The notes under the pieces: model-generated | What the model was told of the DNA's origin: nothing | The model's input: only the letters and a program-made list of their open reading frames with translations | Databases searched by the model: none | DNA from: Poteriospumella lacustris | Taxonomy: Eukaryota; Sar; Chrysophyceae; Chromulinales; Dinobryaceae | Direction: 5' to 3' | Assembly: GCA_008000375.1 (NCBI GenBank) | Contig: SMOI01000480.1 | Location: forward strand, 1-21,829 | DNA: 21,829 bases | In this document: positions 8,208 through 17,370 of the stretch, piece after piece | How the letters are laid out: every line of letters starts with the position of its first letter | Numbering within the stretch: the first letter of the stretch is position 1 | Position numbers and translations under genes: made by a program

Positions 8208-11200
8208 ATGAAGAAAACATCGAAGGCGAGGCGAGAATTATTCGCCGACCATTACGAGTTCGATGCTGAGAACTTGGTCTATACAAAATACTGCCTCTTT
8301 AATGACATACAATGTGTCAAGCCGATGAAAATGATCGATTTAAGTGGTTGGAAGCTCGAAACGGAATTTTTCCGTCATTTTTCCTCTCCTCAATTCGATG
8401 CCTTATATGGCCTTTGCTTGGATCACTGCACGGGCTTTACGTTGGACCATTTGCGGTTGCTGCGTGGACACAAAGGTTTAAAGCGATTAAGTTTGATGGG
8501 AATGACGGTCACTATCGACAGAGAAGTCGATGAAATATTGGCCAGCTTGCGGTCGCTGGTGTTTCTCAATGTCAGCGAATGTACCGTGGACAACACCAAC
8601 ACATCTCTCTTGGCACTTTCACAATCGTGTAGCATGTTGAAAACGCTGCTGATGACGAAAACCAAAGGTGTAGACAATTACGTACTGAATAACTTGGCTG
8701 GCTGCATCGAACGGTTCCGATCGCTGCAGGTGATCGATCTCACCGGTAGCCCAGACTTCTCTGACGAAGGGCTCCTGGTGTTGATTCAGGCGAGTGGAAG
8801 CATTCTTACAGAACTGCGGATAGACCACTGTCGACAACTCACAACACTTTCGTTAGCCTCATTGCGTGGTCGCATGTCTGCGTTGCAAGTTTTGGGCATT
8901 TCGTATCTTCTCATCGGTCAAACCGCGTACGAGTGGATCACCGAGGGTTGCCGTTCCCTCACCTCATTAAACTTGTCGAAGGCCAGTGAAATGAGCGACG
9001 AAATTCTGATTAAAATTGGTCGTTGGTGTCGTCAACTGCAGCATGTGAACTTGAGCAATTGTGGACAGATCACCGATGGGGGTATCGTTGGTTTCTTTGG
9101 CAAGTTTGATGGCGCACTGGTCTCGTTGGATCTGAGTGGCTGCGTGGCTTGCAGTGAAGACAGTATGAATGCGATCACTTCGCATTCGAATACCATTCGT
9201 ACCTTGCATACACTGAAGCTCAACGGATTGTCGCATATCTCGGGTCCGCGGTTGGTCGCCTTTTGGAACAAAACGTTGGTCGATGGCGACCTGCGGGCCT
9301 TTGAAATGTCGTGTTCGTTGAAGTCATCTGTCTCTCATCGACGCAGTATGATGCCTCATTTCTCCGATCAAGTGCTATTGGCCTTGCCAGAGGATTTGTC
9401 ACGAGCGGGAAAGAGTGCGTTGTCGTTGTTACGTCGTCGGTTGACGTCGTTGAAGCTCGTGGGTGCGGGTCAAGTCGGTGATGTGGGACTGTCTACCTTC
9501 TTACAGCAATCGGGGGAGACTCTGCTGCACTTAGACGTGTCGTACTGTTACAAGGTGACGGACGTTAGCTTGCAAGTGATCGCGCAGACGTGTCACGTGC
9601 TGACGACGTTGATCGTCTCCGGCTGTGTCCACATCACCGACGTCGGTATCTCTGCCTTGGGCGTAGCAGACAAGTACCGTGATTTCCTACGTGGCCATTC
9701 GACGTACGGCGCCGAAGAATTGGAAGCTACGACCGCTGGGTCTCATCGACATGCCAATGCCTGGTCGAAGGCCTCTGTGCTCGTCCCCGCGGGACACCGG
9801 CAGCAGCGCCACACCGCTTCAGCGACGGCGGCCACGACGTCAGCACATCCACGCGAGACCACGAACTCAAATCAACCGCTTCTTCCACTGGACTCGACAC
9901 TGTCCACCGCATGGAATACGATGGCCACCACGCTGCAGGTGGAAGACTTGGAGCGGTCGGCTTCGCTGCCGGCCCTGGCAGCGTCCACCTCTTCACATCG
10001 ACCGTCCCAGGAGACGCTGTCGTCGAAGAAGAAACTGCCGCTGAAGACCACCACGTGGCAGTCACAGTCGCTGCGCGGCACGACGAAGTCTTCACTGGCG
10101 CAATCCACCTCGACGCACCGCAGTACGACCACCGCCACGACCACAGCGGCTGCGACGAGGTTCCCCGTCCGATCCAGCGCGTGTTGCCATAGCTTACGCA
10201 CGGTGGAGCTCAACGGCTGCGGGAAGATCACCGACGTTGGCCTGCGGAATCTCGTGAGCGGCCTACGGGGCCAAATCGTGTCGTTGGGCATTCGCTCGTG
10301 CGATTTGCTCACCGACAAGGGCATCCAGGCGATTGCTCGCTATGGCCACCGCTCGCTGCAGCATCTCGACATGCTCAACTTGGACTACGTCACGACCCAG
10401 GGCATCAGCACGCTGGTGGCCCGGTGTCGCCTGCTGACGACGTTGAACTGCGATGGCTGTGCGTTCACTGCGCAGGAGTTTGCGCAGGTACTGCGACGGC
10501 AAACGAATGCGACGTTGGATCCCACGATGGGTGGGAAGGGCCTGCTCTTTGCCCACGCCCACCGCGGTCGATGTCAAGTGGAAGCGTTGCCCCGCCCGGT
10601 GGTGCAGTACAACCGTTTCGTGTACAGCGTCTCCCTCCGTCGTCACCAAGCGGCCCGTGTCCTGCAGAAGTTCGCCTATTGGATCTTGCACCAACAGGAT
10701 ATCCTCTTGGCCCGTCGACGGGGCAAAGCGGAAGTGTGGCGCTTGCGACGCATTTTTCAATTTTTCCAATTGGCGATTCGCAAGGCCCGGCACGAGCGCC
10801 AGTACGAGGATCGACTGGCCGCAGTGCACGTGCTCCAACGAGAATTGCCACGTTTGTACGCGGTCCATGTCGCCCGCCAACGGCTGCGCCACAAGCGACG
10901 ATGTCGGGTGGCCACGGTGACGTTGCAGCGGTGTACGCGGGGTTTCCTCGTGCGGAATCGTCTGTACCGTCGCTTCCAACGCCTGTACTTCTTCTACAAC
11001 AAGATCGGCCATCTCGCGCACAAGTACGCGGTGGTTCACCAGGCGCGGCATGTACATCGCCTGATCCTCGCGACGCAGGCGTTCGCACGGATGGTGCCGG
11101 TGCGTGTCTGGTTCTGGACGTTTCGACGTGGCCTGGTCATGTTGCAACGTCGCATTCGTCGCGTGTTGGCGAAGAAAACGCGGGCGATTTTGCGGCGGCG

Positions 11201-13954
11201 GCATCTCGACGAGGTCGCCTCGGCGATGGCGCGTCGACGCCACGCGGCAGCGCGCGTCTTGCAGCGCAACTTGAAGGCGTGTCTCTTCAACAAACTCATG
11301 GTGCCGTTCATCTGCACGTGCTGTGTCTACGCACGGAACGAGTGGGACGACCAGGAGTGGGCGGCGTTGCTGGTGCAGAAGCGATATCGCGGGTGGATCG
11401 TGCGCTACCGCAAATACCGCGCGATCGTCGAGATCTCGGAGCGTTACCTGGCGGCGCGGAAGCTGCAAGCCGCGTACCGTCGGTACGTGCAGTATTGCAA
11501 GGTCTACCCGCGGCGCATTGCACCGTATCGACGGGCGATGCAGAACAGCAAACGGTTGTTTTGGCGGTTGCGTCCGCGGCTGTGTCTCGGTCGTCGGTAC
11601 GTGCGCCGCATTCAACGGTGGTATCGCGCCTGGTCGTTGATTTGGGCCCGTGAAGCAGCAGCGGTCAAGATCCAATGCCTCGTACGGCAACAACAAGCCC
11701 GACAGCGAGTGCGGGAACGATTCCTGCAGCTGTTGGATCGTTCCGCGGACGTGGTGAAACGGGCGCTGTGGAAATGGCACTGGAAATGCTTCCGGTTGGC
11801 GATGAAACGACGCCAACACATGGCCGCCTACCGCATCTATGTACGTCGTTCTCTTTCTCTCGCTGTCTGTCTCTGTCTGTCTCTGTCTGTCTCTCGTCTC
11901 TATTGCCCTGTGCCTGTCTGTGTGGGCTCTACTTCTTGTGTGATGCTGACCGCTGCCCCTGTCTGTGTCTGTGTCTGTGTCTCTCTGTGTGTCTGGTGTA
12001 GTTGATGGTGGAGAAACCGTTCCAACGCAGTCGTGCGGCGAAAATGCGATTGGAAGTCGAACGTTCGACGCGCGAGATACGTCGCAGTGAGAAGATGACG
12101 CGGTACCAAGAGCGATGCCGTGCGACGGTGAAGCGGCTGCGCCAGCAGTATCGCGACCGGATGGCCCGTCGTATCCAACGGTTCTTCCGCACGTACAAGC
12201 CGATCATGCATGCGTACTACAAGGTGATCATGGAGGAGCGGGGCTTCAACGTGTCCTCGAGCCACGCGCATGCGCACAGCACGACGCAGTATGATCACTC
12301 GACGGGGACACACGCTCATTTCGGGACGGGTGCCTCGGGTACCGGTAAAGACAGCGGCGTGGGGGATGGCGCCGGGGCCGCGGATACGTCGACGATGACC
12401 CGAAAAGTCGCCGCGGCGTTGACGACCGTGGTGACCAAGCCCGCGGCGTTGGTCTCGTCGTTGTTGCGCCACACGGCCGCCCTCGTACAGCCTGACGAGT
12501 TGATCCCCCGCAAGGACGAGAAGAAACTCGCCAACGCCGTGCTCTCGTACCAGGTGAAAACCATCCTGCAGGAGGGCATCGTCGACTTGCATTTGACCGT
12601 GGGCGACATCGAGACGAACAGCTTCGAGTTGCGCCAAGCGCAGTTCCGAAACGCGTCGTTGCCGTTCTTTGAGAAGCTGCCGGAGGATCTGTCGCACCAT
12701 TTGAACTTGTCGATCTTCCTCTGGGTCATGTACGGCACGGGCACCCAGTGTATCTGTGACGTGGTCATCGCTGCACGGCCTGAGAGGTGTAGCAATGCGG
12801 CGATGAAACAGCGCGAAGAACAGCTCGGCGAGGCCCATGTGAAGCTCGTCTGGCATCCCCACACCCATTTCGAACTGCGCGGCGAACGATCGATCATGTT
12901 GAACAAGGCCGCCTTCGCCGTCGAAGAGCTCAAAATCATCAACAACCTCCCGGTATGTGTGGCTCGCTCGCTCGCTCGCTCGCTTGATCTTGCGTGTCTC
13001 GCGTGCTAATGCCCCCCTCTCTCTCGCTGTCTTTGTGCGCTGTGTCTCTTGATGCTGTGTGTGCGTGTGTCTGTGTGTGTCTGTGTTTGTCACGTAGGAT
13101 TACGAGGCGATGACGTTGCAAAGCAAATACCGCCTCGTCCAAGACATGACCAGCCTGGGCTTCAACCACGTCTCCGTGTGGATGACCGGTCGTCGTGCGG
13201 AAGAAGACGAGGCGATGTACAAATTCAACCAAATCACGGCGTACAACTGGTGCGACGAGCGGCTGATTCGTACGGTGAAGTCCTTCCTGCTGACGGAAAC
13301 CGACGTCTTCGGGCTGCGTCGTACGTTTCAACGTATTTTGAACGGTCGCAGTCGTTCGACCGTGACGATCATCGATATCTTCGACCACATTGGCTTCAAA
13401 TTGAATCAAGTGGGTCAATGGGCCGTGGCGGCGATCCAGCCGCGTCGCAAGCGGGAATTGACGTTCTCGGAATACGTGCACTTTGTGTGTTATTTCGTGA
13501 TGTTATCGGCTCGTGACATGGCCCGCTTCTTGTTCACAGCGCAGGACACTGACGAACGTGGCTTTTTACGCCGGGATCAGTTCGTCACGTTGATCAATCT
13601 GCTGGCAGAAGGGTCGCCGTTCAACGTGAAGCAATGGGAGTATCAGTACGAAACGTACCACGGTACGTGTCTCCGCATTGTGTGTGTGTTTTTTTGTGTC
13701 TCTGTGTCTCTGTGTAACGCTCTGTGACTCACTGTCTGACGTTGTATGCGGCTGTACCTGCTGTAGACAAGAAGCTGAAGCATCAATTCATTGCGAATTT
13801 CAACGATTTCGTGGCCCAAAACCCCGGCGCCCTGTGGCAACCGCAGCTGCTGCAGCAGCGACTGAAGAAGTACAACCTGGGCATCCAGTACTGGGACAAG
13901 AAGATGGAGCAGTACCGCGTCATCCGCGAGAACTTGGGCATCAAACTGCTTTAA
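8208..13954 (+). CDS. Large LRR / IQ-motif / EF-hand-like protein (four exons)
   Basis: Exons 8208-11840, 12002-12952, 13098-13662 and 13767-13954 join in frame to 1778 residues. Residues about 65-490 are leucine-rich repeats of the cysteine-containing F-box/AMN1 type (LTSLNLSKASEMSDE, VSLDLSGC, HLDVSYCYKVTDVSL). A Ser/Thr/Ala-rich linker (about 500-655) interrupts them, then more repeats follow at about 660-770 (TVELNGCGKITDVGLRNL). Residues 813-1290 are strongly basic and helical with serial IQ-type motifs, for example LQRCTRGFLVRNR near 906 and VQKRYRGWIVRYRK near 1056, which usually bind calmodulin or related light chains. The C-terminal part (about 1380-1778) has a degenerate EF-hand loop, DTDERGFLRRDQ at 1678-1689, with Gln at the position normally Glu. 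No F-box is clear. A cytoskeletal or flagellar scaffold with calcium input is plausible but unproven. Introns lie only in the 3' third. Confidence 0.88.
11841..12001 (+). repeat. Intron 1 of the LRR/IQ gene, a CTGT/CTCTGT simple-sequence tract
   Basis: Phase-0 intron with GTACGT donor and GTGTAG acceptor. Nearly all of it is built of CTGTCT, CTCTGT and TGTGTC units, with only a handful of adenines in 161 bases. The next intron (12953-13097) is similar, with CTCG and TGTG runs, and so is the third (13663-13766). Confidence 0.9.
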
Positions 13955-14020
13955 TTAGTGTGCACGTGCATGTACATGTACGTGTACGCGAACGTAGATC
14001 CCCATCGCGTGAGTCGGGGT
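13942..14020 (+). repeat. Repeat element, copy 1 (tail of the LRR/IQ gene)
   Basis: This 79-base segment starts in the last codons of the LRR/IQ gene (AAACTGCTTTAA) and runs into its 3' untranslated region. A diverged copy in the same orientation sits at 16027-16105. Shared blocks include CAAACTGCT, GCACGTRCATGT, GAGATCC/TAGATCC and CGCGTGAGTC. Within copy 1, bases 13959-13988 form a self-complementary arm (with G-U pairs) around the centre TGTACA, so the transcript could fold into a hairpin just after the stop codon. Confidence 0.75.
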
Positions 14021-14485
14021 CGTGCATACTGCTGAGCGAAGAATACATAATTACATTTAAAGATTTTTCTAAAAATCACCATCTTCAACCTACGTATGGA
14101 AATGATAACTGATAAATGATCGAAGGTGATCGGGTATGTGCAACTCACGAATGCTGGCGACGAGAGTGCGATCGTGATGACTTATTTCGTGTCAAATAAG
14201 TCAGATATTCACCATGGATCTGTGATTGATTGCATTGACAACAGTTGTTGTATTTTGACCAGCAGCAGACACACACAACAGACACACAAAGGAAGAGAGG
14301 GTTGTGGGGCGGGGCCACAGTGACCGCTCTTTCTGCTGCAAGCTCGGAACAAAGATAGTCCCCTGAAGGAGGGCGACCGTCGTCATCGTGCTCTGCTGTG
14401 TGTGGCCCCTTTCCTCCTCCTTTGGTCTTCTTTTCTGTTTTCTTTCGAGCCTTTTCTCTCCGAGGAGTGATTGATACAAACCACA
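14021..14485. other. Intergenic region, no gene seen
   Basis: This follows the LRR/IQ gene and leads to the TATA box of the next ORF. It contains CA-rich (about 14265-14290) and pyrimidine-rich (about 14405-14460) stretches. Long minus-strand frames across it are low-complexity and have no convincing protein character. Confidence 0.5.
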
Positions 14486-14492
14486 TATAAAA
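14486..14492 (+). promoter_or_regulatory. TATA box (TATAAAA)
   Basis: A canonical TATAAAA lies 22 bases before the ATG at 14515 (29 bases from its first T). If transcription starts the usual 25-30 bases downstream, the 5' leader would be almost absent, or translation would start at the later ATG at 14548. A similar spacing is seen at 17344-17349. Confidence 0.55.
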
Positions 14493-14514
14493 GTGGGGCT
14501 TTGAAGATTGAAAA

Positions 14515-14988
14515 ATGAGTGACACACCAACTCACTTCACAAGATCCATGGCCAAGTCGTCGCCAGATTCGGTAATCGCTGTCCCTATTCTGGAAAACGA
14601 AGCACCGTTGTCGTTCGAAGTCTTGAAAAGAGATTGCGGGCGAAAGAAAGACCCTTTGGTAAAAATCTATTTACCAGAGGCAACAAATGCGGCACAGAGA
14701 AACTTCGTTTTTCGCGCTTTTCTTTATTTTTGTGGCATTGCGGAAGCGGGTTCCGATGATTTTGGCATCGCTCAAGCCGATATCGCCAATTCGATGATGG
14801 ATGTGAACTTCAACAGCAATAAATCAGCAGAGGATCCTTTTCTCCAAAGATACGCTGGCTGCCGCGCAGTCTGGCGATTTGTGGGCTATATTCAGCATCT
14901 TAAAGGTCAACTATGGGGTGACGATGTTGATGAACCCGTACTGTTTTTAGCAGTCGCTCCTAAAGATGCTTTTTATCCAGTCTTTTGA
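14515..14988 (+). CDS. Unrecognised 157-residue ORF, possibly the first exon(s) of a kinase gene
   Basis: An open frame of 157 codons starting just after a TATA box. The protein has no signal peptide or membrane segment. Its N-terminal 30 residues look disordered; the remainder is mixed (LVKIYLPEATNAAQRNFVF near 49-67, RFVGYIQHLKGQLW near 121-134). I do not recognise a family. A kinase C-lobe begins about 170 bases downstream in the same direction, and VKIYL and RFVGYIQ could be very divergent N-lobe strands, so the two may be one gene. However, I find no glycine loop, no convincing VAIK lysine context, and no splice pair that joins them cleanly. The ORF is more AT-rich than the genes on either side of this region. 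Confidence 0.5.
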   Translation: MSDTPTHFTRSMAKSSPDSVIAVPILENEAPLSFEVLKRDCGRKKDPLVKIYLPEATNAAQRNFVFRAFLYFCGIAEAGSDDFGIAQADIANSMMDVNFNSNKSAEDPFLQRYAGCRAVWRFVGYIQHLKGQLWGDDVDEPVLFLAVAPKDAFYPVF

Positions 14989-15159
14989 AGAGAAGAACCT
15001 ATTCCAAAAATGTAATACCTGCTGTCAACGTCCTTCATTCCATGTTATACACGAAAAAGTGAATAAATTAACTTTGCCAACTATCCACAACCTTCTTGTT
15101 TTACCGTGCAATTATATAGGTTCCTTTCTTCTTGGTATTCTCTGGGCAACCAAAGAGCA

Positions 15160-15754
15160 AACTTGTTGATATTTCAAGCGTGGGTGATCAAACTATCAGA
15201 TTTCGGAATGTCTACGCGGATTGGTGTTGGTCGAGATGACAAAGAAGGCGATTCGCGGTAAGAAGACCATTTCCTACCTTTGTTACCCTCGACCTTATTC
15301 GGTGTTTGATTTTCTCCACAGATACACGGCAAAGGAACTTCTGAATGATCTGAATAGATTACCCTCGGCAGATATATTCTCAATTGGATTGATGTTGTAT
15401 GAGATCGCTTCGATACATACAATGGAACCTGCCAACGAAATCGATGGCATTCTGGGACGACCGCTAAGAAGTTTACCCACCGAACGTGAAGAGTGGCATC
15501 GTCTGCGCGATGGAGCAGCCCCACCATTGGTGGGACGACCACAAACCATGGCGAATATGGTACAAGCTCTATTGCAACCCAACCTAGATCGAAGACCAAC
15601 GGTGAGTCAATTACTTGTGATTGCTGAAATCGCCACTGGTCGCAATGGCATCGCCAGTTTACAGCCCGGACAAGGATTGATAGATCCAATTATTCCCCGC
15701 TTCATCATCATTAACCGTTCGTGTAGTTTTGAACCGGATATGTTCACTGACTAA
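15160..15754 (+). pseudogene. Wee1/Myt1-like protein kinase C-lobe, possibly broken gene or pseudokinase
   Basis: Two exons (to 15257, and 15322-15754, joined across a 64-base GTAAGA-CAG intron) encode the activation segment and C-lobe of a kinase. The spliced protein reads KLSDFGMSTRI, then EGDSRYTAKELL across the junction, then ADIFSIGLMLYE, and ends the lobe with DRRPTVSQLL. The GDSRY-x-A-x-ELL segment and the LP..REEWHRLRDG block are typical of Wee1/Myt1 kinases, which phosphorylate CDK1 to restrain mitosis. Upstream of the DFG exon the frame reads NQRANLLIFQAWVIK, where a working kinase would show the HRD/HLD-x-K-x-x-N loop. The Asn and hydrophobic residues align, but the catalytic Asp and Lys are not there, and the frame is closed by a stop at 15064. 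Either an intron is missed here, or this is a pseudokinase or relic. No N-lobe is recognisable. Confidence 0.65.
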
Positions 15755-15935
15755 ACCTTGCGGCATCTATGAATCATGAGAGCAGTGGCGATGAGATGGG
15801 GACATTGTCCACATTGCTTCTATGTACAATATACTTTCAACCAACCATACGTTTGTCTTTCATCTCCTCTCTTTTCATCGGAGATGCATGTTATAGTTGT
15901 TTTTCTTTTGTTTGGTTTGCTTACTCTGGGTCTTA

Positions 15936-16019
15936 CAAGGGGAAACCCCCAGCGGCAACGTGGGGAGGTCTATTATATAACTATATAGCCTCCCCACTTA
16001 CCGCGGGGGCTTTCCCTTG
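15936..16019. repeat. 84-base near-perfect hairpin (inverted repeat)
   Basis: A left arm of about 38 bases (15936-15973, starting CAAGGGGAAACCCCC) pairs with a right arm of about 35 bases (15985-16019, ending GGGGGCTTTCCCTTG). There are only a few bulges and mismatches, and an AT-rich loop of about 11 bases. It sits in non-coding DNA, 7 bases before the second copy of the LRR-tail repeat. It could be a small-RNA precursor-like hairpin or a MITE-like palindrome; no clear target-site duplication flanks it. Confidence 0.75.
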
Positions 16020-16026
16020 TGATCGG

Positions 16027-16105
16027 CAAACTGCTCTAAGTGCGCACGTACATGTTCATGTTCCTGTACCCGTACGGAGATCCACCACACCGCGTGAGTC
16101 GCGGT
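16027..16105 (+). repeat. Repeat element, copy 2 (diverged copy of the LRR/IQ gene tail)
   Basis: A 79-base direct repeat of 13942-14020, 2085 bases away, with many substitutions. It begins CAAACTGCTCTAA, equivalent to the last codons and stop of the LRR/IQ gene, but no coding sequence of that gene is recognisable upstream. It contains the perfect 6-base stem ACCGCG...CGCGGT around TGAGT, where copy 1 has CCCC...GGGG. The element may be a remnant of a duplicated gene tail or a short dispersed repeat. Confidence 0.7.
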
Positions 16106-16504
16106 TCATCGCCTGTAAACGCTACAGTTGTAGTCTAAAACCCTCATTCCGCCCTCTTTGTCACTGTCTCTGTCGCTGTCTCTGCATCTTTCAATGCCTC
16201 ATGGGCAGGTTCAGTTCAGTTCGTGAATGACAGAGGTTACAAACAATATATGGAGTGGGGGAGGATGAGGGTTCGCACTGCCATGTCAAGCGACAAGAGG
16301 GTGGTATTGTGCGGGCAGGCGGTGTACGAGATTTGAGCACATCGTCCATCACTGACAGGTTGGACGGAACGCGCGCGCCCACTCCATTGTGGTGTCGTGG
16401 AGAGTTTCCAAGCGGTTGAAATGGCCGTGATGTCGACGAACAGTTTCGAAAAAGCTCTTGATCACTTCAGAGCAGTTTTATATATCAACAATGGTCTCCA
16501 GCTT

Positions 16505-16847
16505 TTAAAGCAACAGATGATTTTCTTCTCGCTCTTTTCCCATATTTTGATTGTCTGCTTTCAATCGAGACTCATTGTTCATTCGTACTGCTTGCTCGTC
16601 AGTGGCCAAGCGTTCCAGCTGTCAATGTGCTTTTCTATCGACATTTCAAGATGGAGAATTCCAATTTCACATCTTTCAAGGACCAAGCTTGCTTGATCGA
16701 TGATATCTTTGCCTACCTTGCCCAACAATTCGTCCACATGGAGGTTACAAGCTCATCGTATTCCTCATCAACAAGCTCCATTCGCCGGAGCTTTCCTGTG
16801 GTAGTAATCAGCTTCTCGCCCTTCTCGTAAAAGTTGGCCTCCTTCAC
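16505..16847 (-). pseudogene. Frameshifted remnant of a charged, helical protein
   Basis: On the minus strand three successive stretches have protein-like, charged helical content but lie in three different frames. These are 16847-16746 (VKEANFYEKGEKLITTTGKL and onward to DEEYDELV), 16737-16615 (VDELLGKVGKDIIDQASLVL and onward) and 16615-16508 (ERLATDEQAVRMNNESRL and onward). Stops separate them, and no consistent GT-AG introns would join them. The simplest reading is a decayed gene for a coiled-coil-like protein; its family is not recognisable. Confidence 0.45.
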
Positions 16848-17343
16848 AGTCCGCATTTAGCCTTCACAGCCTTCTTCACAAGCGATTCTTGAGTCTGCAA
16901 TGTGACTAGTTCTAGTCGTGGACATGATCATAGATAAACGCTACTGCGCTCGCTCAAGGATACTTCTCCTGTTGAACGAAAAAATCGATATGTTCGTGAT
17001 GCTGCACACTCTCTCCAAAATAATAAGTGCTAACTTGCGATACGATACTGGAAAAGGTAACGAGCTGGCGGGTTTTATACAGGAGAGATGATGATAATAC
17101 GATCGATGGGAGAGAAACGAGAAGACCCAACGGTCACTTCCCGCGGCTGCCAACATTTGAAACGGCAACAGCTCCAGCTGCGGCTTCGACGACCGCTGCG
17201 GGTCTTGGAGTCGTTGATTGATCGCGATAAAAGGGCCCTCCAGCAAGTAGAAAATAGTTATAATCATTGCCTATTGTGCGATTCTCGCACAATTCAATTA
17301 TCCTGTCCTGGTTTTGTATGATGAACAGTGGCGAATAAAAGAA
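16848..17343. other. Intergenic region, possible further relics
   Basis: This AT-richer stretch lies between the minus-strand remnant and the TATA element of the next gene. Short protein-like frames occur on the plus strand (about 16945-17035, 17033-17090), but each is closed by stops and has no recognisable family. I see no RNA gene. Confidence 0.4.
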
Positions 17344-17349
17344 TATATA
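17344..17349 (+). promoter_or_regulatory. TATA-like element (TATATA)
   Basis: TATATA lies 27 bases (first base to first base) before the ATG at 17371, preceded by AATAAAAG. As at 14486, the spacing would put the transcription start almost at the start codon. Confidence 0.45.
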
Positions 17350-17370
17350 CCACGTACACACGAAACGACC

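Noticed and set aside
10263-11819. A 518-codon minus-strand frame inside the LRR/IQ gene, with other long frames on both strands (10298-11653, 11900-13093)
   Set aside because: They are antisense or shifted shadows of a GC-rich, arginine-rich coding exon. Their proteins are Arg/His/Pro-rich with no domain, while the sense frame has clear LRR and IQ motifs.
16090-16115. A tRNA T-arm-like motif (GGTTC preceded by a stem) in repeat copy 2
   Set aside because: There is no acceptor stem, D-arm or anticodon arm at the right spacing, and copy 1 of the repeat does not keep the motif.
15769-16230. A 153-codon plus-strand frame in the intergenic region
   Set aside because: It runs through the palindromic hairpin and the repeat element, and its translation is low-complexity with no protein character.
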